From Ignatzschineria ureiclastica (lineage in GTDB: Bacteria > Pseudomonadota > Gammaproteobacteria > Cardiobacteriales > Wohlfahrtiimonadaceae): a stretch of DNA of 64,000 bases. Of this stretch, positions 9,233 to 17,109 are shown piece by piece. Positions within the stretch are counted from its first letter, which is position 1. Every line of letters starts with the position of its first letter. Below the pieces are notes generated by a model. It was given only the letters and a program-made list of their open reading frames with translations. It was not told where the DNA came from and did not search any database. The position numbers were made by a program, and so were the translations under genes. The DNA is taken from contig NZ_QEWQ01000002.1 of the NCBI RefSeq assembly GCF_003121845.1, positions 124,001-188,000 of the forward strand, given 5' to 3'.

Positions 9233-10552
9233 ATGGTTCAGGATTTCCATAGTTATTGGGAAGAATTTGTTGAAAAAAAGAAACGGGTGCTGCTATTGCA
9301 AGGTCCTGTTGGTCCTTTTTTTCACAATTTAAAGTATCATCTTGAAAACGAGCATCATAAATTTGTCTGTAAAATTAATTTTAATGGCGGAGATTTACAT
9401 TATTATCCCGAGCTTGAAGGGGCTGTAAATTTTACGGGTGCAGTGGAGGAGTTTCCTTCATTTCTGGCATCGAAGATTCGAGAGCATCAAATTGATGCCG
9501 TTGTCTGTTTTGGTGATAGTCGAATTTATCATCAATTAGCAAGAGATTATTGTTATTCCAATAAAATTTCATTTTGGGCTTTTGAAGAAGGTTATCTTCG
9601 ACCACATTACATCACTTTTGAAAAATGGGGTGTCAATTATAGTAGTCAGATTGTCCGTGATTGCACGGTGTATGATTCGACATCCTCAAATTCTGTCTTA
9701 AACTCTAAACGAATGAATTCATTCAAATCTCAAGTGCCGAAACCTGTTGCATCAGGCTTTTGGAAGCGGGCTTCTATGGCAAGTGGTTACTATTTTCATA
9801 TGTGGTTAAGAGATAAAAAATTCCCACGGTACCAGCATCATAGAGAGAAGCGCTTAGGGGCATATATCAATGCATGGTTTTTATCTGGATTAACAACACT
9901 TCGTTATTATCTATCTGATCTTCGAGTCAAGAAAAATATATTGAAAAATCAACTTGATCCATTCTTTATTTTTCCATTACAAGTACACAATGACAGTCAA
10001 ATTAAACGCCATGGCAGAGGGAAATCTGTCGCCCAACATTTGCGTTCTGTTATCAACTCTTTTGCTAAGAATGCTCCTAAAGAGGCACATTTGGTGATAA
10101 AGCATCATCCAATGGATAAGGGGTTTAGTAATTATCAACGAATTATTGATAAGTTGGCACAGCGCCTTGGTGTAATGGATCGAGTACATTATGTGTTTAA
10201 TATTCCGATGCCTATTTTTCTACGTAAAGCTTTAGGGATGGTCGTGGTAAATAGCACTAGTGGAATTTCGGCATTGATTCATGGAATGCCAGTCAAAGTG
10301 ATTGGAGATGCGCACTATGATATTCCTGGATTGACGGCAACTCAATCACTAGATTGCTTTTGGAAAAAGCCTGATCAACCAGATCTCTCCCGTATTGAGA
10401 ATTATTTGCATCATCTTCGTAGTAAGACGCAATTAAATGGAAATTTTTATTATAAAGATTTGAATGTTGTTGAGTTTAATGAAAAAAACACCGTGGCTGG
10501 TAGAGAAGAGAGGACAAGTTTGAACTCCAGAGATGGTTCTATGAATCATTAG
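9233..10552 (+). CDS. kpsS: Capsule Kdo transferase KpsS-like
   Basis: KpsS acts with KpsC at the inner membrane to build the poly-beta-Kdo linker on phosphatidylglycerol that carries group 2-type capsules. The 439-residue protein matches E. coli KpsS along its length: LLLQGPVGPFFHNLKYHLE, KINFNGGDLHYYPE, AVVCFGDSRIYHQLA, WAFEEGYLRPHYITFE, PLQVHNDSQI, HLVIKHHPMDKGFSNYQ and VVNSTSGISALIHGMPVKV. The start at 9233 is the first in-frame ATG; AAGG lies immediately before it, so the true start may be a little downstream. The C-terminal 30 residues after YYKDLN are extra and polar. It is the first gene of the capsule locus. Confidence 0.93.
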   Translation: MVQDFHSYWEEFVEKKKRVLLLQGPVGPFFHNLKYHLENEHHKFVCKINFNGGDLHYYPELEGAVNFTGAVEEFPSFLASKIREHQIDAVVCFGDSRIYHQLARDYCYSNKISFWAFEEGYLRPHYITFEKWGVNYSSQIVRDCTVYDSTSSNSVLNSKRMNSFKSQVPKPVASGFWKRASMASGYYFHMWLRDKKFPRYQHHREKRLGAYINAWFLSGLTTLRYYLSDLRVKKNILKNQLDPFFIFPLQVHNDSQIKRHGRGKSVAQHLRSVINSFAKNAPKEAHLVIKHHPMDKGFSNYQRIIDKLAQRLGVMDRVHYVFNIPMPIFLRKALGMVVVNSTSGISALIHGMPVKVIGDAHYDIPGLTATQSLDCFWKKPDQPDLSRIENYLHHLRSKTQLNGNFYYKDLNVVEFNEKNTVAGREERTSLNSRDGSMNH

Positions 10553-10646
10553 TGGGATCTTTTGAGGGTTACAGAAAAAGCTTCAGTACGGCAGATAGAG
10601 ATTAAGAAGTCTTAGTTAAAATGATAAAAGGCATAGGTTTATAGAG

Positions 10647-11753
10647 ATGAAAAAGGGGATATTTAAAAATCGTTTATTTGTAGTGGTGGTTATTTTACCA
10701 TTTCTTATTGCGCTTTTTTATCTAGTAATATTAGCTGCAAATCGTTATGTAAGTAGTTCGCAAGTGGTCGTAAGACAACAAGAAACAGGCCAGCAGGGCG
10801 CTGTCCCAGGATTAGCGCTTTTGATGGGATCTGCTGATCCTGTTTCTCGAGAGGATACTCTTTATTTGAGAGAGTATATTGCCTCTCACGATATGTTAGC
10901 GATCTTAGAGGAGAAGCTTGATTGGACAGATCATTATGCTGGTCGGTGGTATGACCCTTTGTTTGATCTTTCAAAGGACGCGCCTCAGGAAGATAGATTG
11001 AAGTTTTACCAACGCATGGTTAGAACTAATTACAATGAAACAACAGGGCTGTTGACTGTTGAAGTTGAAGCTTTTACACCTGAATATGCGGAAACAATTT
11101 TAAATGAGATTTTACATCAGAGTAGTATTTTTATTAACAATATTACACGCTCAATGGCTGATGAAAAATTGGCCTTTTCACAGCGCGAGTTGTTAACAGC
11201 AACTGAACGCTATGAAGAGATGCGTACAAAGATGGTAGAGTTTCAGAATGAACATCAAATATTAAGCGCGGACATTGCGATCACTTCAGTTAGTCAAATT
11301 ATTTCTAGTCTAGAATCTATGATTGCGACGGAGCAGGCAAGGTTAACAGGACTCAAGAGCCGATTAGCAGTGAATGCGCCACAAATCAAAGCGCAAGAGA
11401 GCAAGATTAATGCGTTAATTGCACAATTAGAAGCAGAACAGAAACGTGCAACCTCGGGAGAGTATGAAGCAACAGATGTTCTCAATACAATCACTTCAGA
11501 ATATAGACGTTTACAGGTGGATGTTTTAGTTGCAGAAGAGCTTTATAAAGCAAGTTTAGCGGTAGTGGAAAATGCTAAGCTCGAGACGATACGAAATATT
11601 CGTAGTCTTATTGCGGTAGTTAAGCCTAATCTCCCTGAAGAAGCGACTTATCCCAAAAGAATTTATGATTTGATTACGATTTTAATCGTACTACTCCTTG
11701 CTTATGGTATTACAAAGTTTGTAATAGCCTCAATCCAAGATCATCGTGAGTAG
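10647..11753 (+). CDS. kpsE: Capsule export inner-membrane protein KpsE-like
   Basis: KpsE (CtrB/BexC family) is a polysaccharide co-polymerase-type protein bridging the ABC exporter and the outer-membrane channel. It has 368 residues (E. coli about 382). The topology is classic: a transmembrane helix at about residues 8-30 (LFVVVVILPFLIALFYLVIL), a large periplasmic part with coiled-coil-prone segments at about 170-290, and a second helix near 340-360 (DLITILIVLLLAYGITKFVI). Family blocks include NRYVSSSQVVVRQ, DTLYLREYIASHDML and ATYPKRIYD. It lies 94 bp after kpsS and precedes kpsD. Confidence 0.92.
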   Translation: MKKGIFKNRLFVVVVILPFLIALFYLVILAANRYVSSSQVVVRQQETGQQGAVPGLALLMGSADPVSREDTLYLREYIASHDMLAILEEKLDWTDHYAGRWYDPLFDLSKDAPQEDRLKFYQRMVRTNYNETTGLLTVEVEAFTPEYAETILNEILHQSSIFINNITRSMADEKLAFSQRELLTATERYEEMRTKMVEFQNEHQILSADIAITSVSQIISSLESMIATEQARLTGLKSRLAVNAPQIKAQESKINALIAQLEAEQKRATSGEYEATDVLNTITSEYRRLQVDVLVAEELYKASLAVVENAKLETIRNIRSLIAVVKPNLPEEATYPKRIYDLITILIVLLLAYGITKFVIASIQDHRE

Positions 11754-11802
11754 ATGCCAATTCATATCAGATTATTTCTAACGCTTTGAGATATCTCTTA
11801 TA

Positions 11803-11817
11803 TGATAATAATCATTA
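11803..11817. promoter_or_regulatory. Fur-box-like palindrome upstream of kpsD
   Basis: TGATAATAATCATTA matches the 7-1-7 Fur consensus (TGATAATNATTATCA) at 12 of 14 specified positions. It sits in the 214-bp kpsE-kpsD gap, 150 bp before the kpsD start. AT-rich DNA gives such matches by chance. Confidence 0.3.
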
Positions 11818-11967
11818 ATTTTTGATATTAAATGGTAATATAGCGAGCTTATAAGGTTGTATTGTGTTAAATTATAGTTTTCCATAAGATGAGCAAATAA
11901 GTAGTTGTGCTTTTTTGAGTGGCGAGAAGATGTTGTATATCGATGGTTAGGTAGAGGTTTTCTTTTT

Positions 11968-13143
11968 ATGATTCACAACTTAAAAATAATAAAAACAACT
12001 CAAGACAGTTTAATAAAAAATAGCAATCAGAAATGGTTGTTATTAGGTTGTTGTTTTTTTTCTATGGTTTTGACTGCCTGCTCAGGAACACTTTCTGCTG
12101 CTGGTCCTGGTGCTAATGCTATTCGCTCTCAGGGAATGGATCAACAAGAGCCTCAAATTGCTGGTGGGTATGAGTTTATTGAATTGAAGCCTTCAACCAT
12201 TGCACAGTATATGCGGCCTCAATTGACTCAATTAAAGAAGACAGTCAGCAAACCTGCTATTCCTGAGTTGTATCTTACACCGGGAGATGTTATTAGCGTT
12301 ATGATCTCCGATAGTGCTGAAGATGGAGCGCTTTTCGCGCCTCTTTCAGCTGGTGGAACTGTATTTGAAAAGGTTCGTTTAAATAGCCAGGGGGCAATTT
12401 CTTTACCTTATGTTGGCAGTTTAAGTTTACGCGGATTGACAACAACGCAAGCTGAGGCAAAGATTCGTGAGCAATTGAAACGCTATGTCACAGACCCACA
12501 GGTTTTTATTAATATCACGGGAGATCTTGGCGGATCTATTCTTGTTGCCGGAGATGTCAATAAACCCGGACGTTATTCTACCTTAGAAGGACCTTTGACG
12601 TTACTTGATGTGGTGAATCTTGCAGGTGGACCCAAGCTTGAACCTTATCTTGTGGATGTGGTGGTGCGTAATGGTCAGCAGGTTTCGCGTTATAACTATG
12701 AAGATCTTCTTAATGGCATGAATCATCCTATTTCAGCCAATACAGAGGTTGTTGTGGAGCGGGCTAAAAAACGGTTTGTAGCAATGGGTGCTGTACAAAA
12801 ACCCGGTTTACATGATTTTCCCTCTAAAAGTCCAACACTGCTTGATGCTTTAGGGACTATTGGTGGATTAAGTGAACAGAAAGCAAATGCAAGTGGTGTC
12901 TTTGTATTTCGTCTAGCGGATGGGACGCAATATGACTCTAAGACGAATACCATTACGGCCAAAGAAAAGCCCCAAGTGTTTCAGTTGAATCTTAAAGATC
13001 CTACTTCTATGTTCGTCGCTCAACAATTTTTGGTTCAGCCGGAAGATGCAATCTATGTCACCAATGCCGCAACGTATGAATTTCAAAAGCTGATATCTCC
13101 TATTATTCAAGTACTGGTATTAGGCAATACAGTTAGTAATTAA
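11968..13143 (+). CDS. kpsD: Outer-membrane capsule export lipoprotein (KpsD/CtrA/Wza family)
   Basis: This is the outer-membrane polysaccharide export channel component. The ATG at 11968 gives 391 residues starting MIHNLKIIKTTQDS, a hydrophobic core LLLGCCFFSMVL and a lipobox LTAC at the end of the signal peptide, so it is a lipoprotein. An earlier in-frame TTG start at 11905 would bury the signal sequence and is not preferred. The export domain has LYLTPGDVISVMISDSAEDG and LNSQGAISLPYVGSLSLRG, followed by SLBB-type repeats (SILVAGDVNKPGRYSTLEGP and FVAMGAVQKPGLHDFPSKSP). A hydrophobic C-terminal helix (LISPIIQVLVLGNTV) is typical. Length fits the CtrA/BexD branch better than the longer E. 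coli KpsD. Confidence 0.92.
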   Translation: MIHNLKIIKTTQDSLIKNSNQKWLLLGCCFFSMVLTACSGTLSAAGPGANAIRSQGMDQQEPQIAGGYEFIELKPSTIAQYMRPQLTQLKKTVSKPAIPELYLTPGDVISVMISDSAEDGALFAPLSAGGTVFEKVRLNSQGAISLPYVGSLSLRGLTTTQAEAKIREQLKRYVTDPQVFINITGDLGGSILVAGDVNKPGRYSTLEGPLTLLDVVNLAGGPKLEPYLVDVVVRNGQQVSRYNYEDLLNGMNHPISANTEVVVERAKKRFVAMGAVQKPGLHDFPSKSPTLLDALGTIGGLSEQKANASGVFVFRLADGTQYDSKTNTITAKEKPQVFQLNLKDPTSMFVAQQFLVQPEDAIYVTNAATYEFQKLISPIIQVLVLGNTVSN

Positions 13144-13205
13144 GTAGAGATCAATATAGAGAAATCTCTTTTAATTCAGTTTTTTATCCACTCTAGGTTT
13201 TCATT

Positions 13206-14000
13206 ATGTCTCAAGTCTTAAAACGCAAACCATTTCAAATTATGCAAGATGTGCTCTTTGCATTAGTATTGCGTGAATATTTGACTCGCTTTGGTGAGCG
13301 ACGTATGGGAGCGTTTTGGATGCTTTTTGAACCCGCTGCACATATAGGGGTAATGATCTTTATCTTTTCTATTATTCGAGCACGATCAGTCCCAGGGATG
13401 GAATATCCCATGTTCTTTTTGACCGGAATTATTCCTTTTTTTCTGATGCGCAATATTATCTTTAAATTGATGGATTCTATTGGTGCTAATCAGGCGTTAT
13501 TTGCGTACCCTAATATCAAAATATTTGATACCTATGTCGCTCGAGTATTGGTAGAAGTCTCTATTTCTAGCGTTATCTATGGGGTCTTTATTTTTATTTT
13601 GGGATTCTGGGCGGGGTACGATGTTTTAGTTGCCTATCCACTAGAATGGCTCTATGCATTGACTATTGCTATCCTATTTTCATTTGGCTTAGGCATCATT
13701 TTATCGGTTATTACAATCGTGATGCCGAATGTGAAGAGTTTTATTCGAATTCTATTTTTACCTATTTATTTGATATCAGGAATTATTTTCCCACTTTGGA
13801 TTATTCCTGAGAAATATCTTCCATGGGTTCTATGGAATCCTTTTGCGCATATCATCAGTAATATTCGTGAGGCTGTATTTTCTAACTATCCAGAAATTTC
13901 AGGTGTAAGTCAGATTTATCCATTTATCTGTACAGTATTAGTGTTATTCGTTGGAGCAGGACTTTATCGTATTCGGCGGCAGAGGTTACTTGTACGATGA
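13206..14000 (+). CDS. kpsM: Capsule ABC transporter permease KpsM
   Basis: This is the inner-membrane permease that exports lipid-linked capsule with KpsT. It has 264 residues and about six membrane spans (for example HIGVMIFIFSIIRA, YPMFFLTGIIPFFLMRNII, ISSVIYGVFIFILGFWAGY and ALTIAILFSFGLGIILSVI). Family blocks are LVLREYLTRFGERRMGAFW near residue 20 and LPIYLISGIIFPLWIIP. The stop codon overlaps the kpsT start in an ATGA arrangement, which indicates coupled translation. Confidence 0.95.
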   Translation: MSQVLKRKPFQIMQDVLFALVLREYLTRFGERRMGAFWMLFEPAAHIGVMIFIFSIIRARSVPGMEYPMFFLTGIIPFFLMRNIIFKLMDSIGANQALFAYPNIKIFDTYVARVLVEVSISSVIYGVFIFILGFWAGYDVLVAYPLEWLYALTIAILFSFGLGIILSVITIVMPNVKSFIRILFLPIYLISGIIFPLWIIPEKYLPWVLWNPFAHIISNIREAVFSNYPEISGVSQIYPFICTVLVLFVGAGLYRIRRQRLLVR

Positions 14001-14656
14001 TTAAAGTTGAAAATATCACGAAATCTTATCTCCACCATAAAGCTGGCCGAAAGTATATTTTTCGAGATCTCTCTTTTGCTATCCCCGAAGGAAAAAATGT
14101 CGCAATTATCGGGAAGAATGGTGCAGGTAAATCCACTTTAATGAATCTATTAGCCAAGGTAGATTCTCCGGACAGCGGACGGATTATTACCGATAAATCA
14201 ATCTCTTGGCCGGTGGGGTTATCGGGGGGATTTCAGGGATCGCTTTCAGGACGAGAAAACGCACAATTTGTTGCAAGAACTCAAGGATTTCGAGGAAAGG
14301 ATCTACAAACAATTGTGCGCTATGTAGAAGAGTTTGCAGAGATAGGGGATTATTTCGATTTACCTACAAAAACCTACTCTTCAGGGATGAAAGGTCGTGT
14401 GGCATTTGGCCTTAGTTTAGCTTTTGATTTTGACTACTATCTCGTAGATGAAGCGATGTCCGTTGGAGATGCTCATTTTAAGAAGAAAGCGAGCCAAGCT
14501 TTTAAAGATAAGGTCGGTAAGGCGAACATTATATTAGTAACACATGGTATGACCCAAGTTCGTACGATGTGCGATTTAGTGATCATCATAGATCAAGGAC
14601 AAGCAAAGATTTATGAGGATGTAGAGGAAGGTATTAAGGTTTATCAGAGCTTATAA
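13997..14656 (+). CDS. kpsT: Capsule ABC transporter ATPase KpsT
   Basis: This is the ATP-binding subunit that powers capsule export with KpsM. It has 219 residues with all ABC motifs: Walker A GKNGAGKSTLMN near residue 39, signature YSSGMKGRVAFG, Walker B YYLVDEAMSVGDAHF, and the switch histidine in ILVTHGM. The start codon overlaps the kpsM stop by 4 bp. The short length without a sugar-binding C-terminal domain is typical of Kps-type rather than Wzt-type exporters. Confidence 0.96.
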   Translation: MIKVENITKSYLHHKAGRKYIFRDLSFAIPEGKNVAIIGKNGAGKSTLMNLLAKVDSPDSGRIITDKSISWPVGLSGGFQGSLSGRENAQFVARTQGFRGKDLQTIVRYVEEFAEIGDYFDLPTKTYSSGMKGRVAFGLSLAFDFDYYLVDEAMSVGDAHFKKKASQAFKDKVGKANIILVTHGMTQVRTMCDLVIIIDQGQAKIYEDVEEGIKVYQSL

Positions 14657-14685
14657 ATTTTCAATGACAATCAAGGATGTATAGT

Positions 14686-15804
14686 GTGAAAGTTTTAACG
14701 ATATTTGGAACTCGTCCAGAAGCCATTAAGATGGCGCCAGTAGTAAAAGCTTTAGAGGCTCAAGAAGGTGTGGAATCGCGCGTTTGTGTGACAGCTCAGC
14801 ATCGTGAGATGCTTGATCAGGTTCTAATGCTCTTTGAAATTACGCCAGATTATGATCTTAATATTATGAAACCGGGGCAGACTCTAGAGGGAATTACTTC
14901 AGTCATTCTGTTGAACCTTACCCCCATATTAAAAGAGTTTCAACCAGATTACATCTTAGTTCATGGTGATACCTCTACTACCTTTGCTGCAAGCTTAGCC
15001 GCATTTTACCAACGTATTCCTATAGGGCATGTAGAAGCAGGGCTGAGAACTTATAATCTCTATTCTCCATGGCCAGAGGAAGGAAATCGTTGTTTGACAG
15101 GGGTATTGAGTGCATTACACTTTGCTCCGACTGAAGATGCAAAGGCAAATTTATTGAAAGAAGCAGTTGTGGAAGAGCGTATTGCTGTGACAGGTAATAC
15201 AGTGATTGATGCGCTCTTAAAGGTTGTCGATCGCTTAGAAGCACCTGACCTAAAAGAAGAGATGCGAGTGCAGTTTCCTTTCTTAAAAGAGGAGGGGACT
15301 TCTATTCTCATTACCGCCCATCGCCGGGAGAATCATGGTGAGGGAATTATCAATATTTGTGAAGCAGTTAAACATCTTGCTGAGCGTTATCCTCAATATA
15401 CTTTTGTATTACCAATGCATCTTAACCCTAATGTCCGTCAACCGATCAAACGTATTTTAGGTGAAGTAGGTAATGTTAGTTTGATAGAACCACAAGATTA
15501 CCTTCCTTTTATCTACTTAATGAAGCATGCCAAGTTTATTTTAAGTGATTCTGGTGGCGTTCAAGAAGAAGCACCTTCATTGAAAAAACCAGTATTAGTA
15601 ATGAGAGATACCACCGAGAGACCAGAGGCGGTTAAGGCGGGAACAGTCAAATTGGTAGGGTCAAATAGAGATAATATCATTAAGGAATGTATACGGCTTA
15701 TAGAAAATGATGATTATTATCAGCAGATGGCTCAAGCAAAAAACCCATATGGAGATGGCCGTGCTGCGGAGTATATCGTGAAATACTTATTAAAAAATAA
15801 GTGA
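14686..15804 (+). CDS. wecB: UDP-N-acetylglucosamine 2-epimerase (non-hydrolysing)
   Basis: This enzyme interconverts UDP-GlcNAc and UDP-ManNAc. The GTG at 14686 is chosen over an ATG at 14677 because the protein then begins [19 protein letters not shown], exactly like E. coli WecB, and AAGG (14673-14676) has good spacing only to the GTG. This gives 372 residues. Conserved blocks: [62 protein letters not shown] and [13 protein letters not shown]. With the next gene it supplies UDP-ManNAcA to the capsule, starting the serotype-specific part of the locus. Confidence 0.95.
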   Translation: MKVLTIFGTRPEAIKMAPVVKALEAQEGVESRVCVTAQHREMLDQVLMLFEITPDYDLNIMKPGQTLEGITSVILLNLTPILKEFQPDYILVHGDTSTTFAASLAAFYQRIPIGHVEAGLRTYNLYSPWPEEGNRCLTGVLSALHFAPTEDAKANLLKEAVVEERIAVTGNTVIDALLKVVDRLEAPDLKEEMRVQFPFLKEEGTSILITAHRRENHGEGIINICEAVKHLAERYPQYTFVLPMHLNPNVRQPIKRILGEVGNVSLIEPQDYLPFIYLMKHAKFILSDSGGVQEEAPSLKKPVLVMRDTTERPEAVKAGTVKLVGSNRDNIIKECIRLIENDDYYQQMAQAKNPYGDGRAAEYIVKYLLKNK

Positions 15805-15846
15805 TTTTAAGGTTGTTGTAAAAAAATTAAATCAAAGGAATGAAAA

Positions 15847-17103
15847 ATGAAAAAGATATCAGTAATTGGATTAGGGTATATTGGATTACCCGCAGCTGCG
15901 ATGTTTGCTACTCATGGAGCCGAGGTGATTGGTGTTGATGTTAATCAGCATGCAGTAGATACTATTAATCAAGGTAAGATTCATATTGTTGAACCTCTGT
16001 TAGAGGATCTAGTTAAAGCGTCAGTAGAAAGAGGAACTTTACGGGCTACGACAGTGCCTGAAAAAGCGGATGCGTTTGTAATTGCAGTTCCTACCCCATT
16101 TAAAGGGGATCATGAACCTGATGTGAGTTACATTGAAGCGGTTACTAAGGCCATTGCACCGGTGCTAGAGAAAGGTAATGTTATTATTTTAGAGTCGACT
16201 TCACCGGTTGGAACTACTGAACAGATGATTGAGTGGTTAGAAGCAGCAAGACCAGATCTTAAATTTCCTCATGAAGGCAGAGAAGATCATGATATCTATG
16301 TGGCTTATTGTCCAGAACGTGTATTACCTGGACAAGTGGTGAAAGAACTTGTGGAAAATGATCGCATTATTGGTGGTATTACTGATGACTGCTCTGATAA
16401 AGCAATTGAAATCTACCGCATCTTCGTAAAAGCAGATCTAGTGAAGACTAATGCCCGTACTGCTGAGATGAGTAAATTGACAGAGAATGCTTTCCGTGAT
16501 GTGAATATTGCGTTTGCTAATGAACTTTCTTTAATCGCTGATAAGCTTGATATCAATGTATGGGAATTGATTGCACTTGCTAATCGTCATCCTCGCGTTA
16601 ATATCTTGCAGCCTGGTCCCGGTGTTGGTGGGCACTGTATTGCAGTTGATCCGTGGTTTATTGTGGATAAAACGCCGGAACTTGCAAAAATCACTCGCCT
16701 TGCACGAGAAGTTAATGAAGGTAAGCCTGAATGGGTCATCAATAAAGTGAATCAGGCAGTCGAGGCGTGTGCAGAAAAGCTTGGTAAAGCGAAAGAAGAG
16801 GTCAAAATCGCTTGTTACGGTCTTGCTTTTAAACCGAATATTGATGATTTACGTGAAAGTCCTGCGCTATTAATCGCTAGCCGCTTAGCTCAAGCTTATC
16901 CCGGTCAAATTACAGCGATTGAACCGAATATCGAAACTGATCATCCAGTACTAGAAAAGTATAATTTAGATTTGAAATCGTATAACCCAAAATCTATCGA
17001 TGCCGATATTTTAGTTGTTTTAGTTGATCATAAAGAATTTATTGAGTCACCTTTGGAAGTTAATGAAAATCAATGGGTAATTGATACTAAAGGAATTATT
17101 TAA
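15847..17103 (+). CDS. wecC: UDP-N-acetyl-D-mannosamine dehydrogenase
   Basis: This NAD-dependent enzyme oxidises UDP-ManNAc twice to UDP-ManNAcA. It has 418 residues and intact motifs: Rossmann GLGYIGLPAAAMFA, VPTPFKGDHEPDVSYIEA, ILESTSPVGTTEQM, YCPERVLPGQV, AEMSKLTENAFRDVNIAFAN, and the catalytic cysteine in GVGGHCIAVDPWF near residue 262. It follows wecB by 42 bp with AAAGGAATG before the start. The intact catalytic residues contrast with the degenerate paralogue at 27236. It predicts a uronic acid, and so a carboxylate, in the capsule repeat unit. Confidence 0.95.
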   Translation: MKKISVIGLGYIGLPAAAMFATHGAEVIGVDVNQHAVDTINQGKIHIVEPLLEDLVKASVERGTLRATTVPEKADAFVIAVPTPFKGDHEPDVSYIEAVTKAIAPVLEKGNVIILESTSPVGTTEQMIEWLEAARPDLKFPHEGREDHDIYVAYCPERVLPGQVVKELVENDRIIGGITDDCSDKAIEIYRIFVKADLVKTNARTAEMSKLTENAFRDVNIAFANELSLIADKLDINVWELIALANRHPRVNILQPGPGVGGHCIAVDPWFIVDKTPELAKITRLAREVNEGKPEWVINKVNQAVEACAEKLGKAKEEVKIACYGLAFKPNIDDLRESPALLIASRLAQAYPGQITAIEPNIETDHPVLEKYNLDLKSYNPKSIDADILVVLVDHKEFIESPLEVNENQWVIDTKGII

Positions 17104-17109
17104 TCAGCT

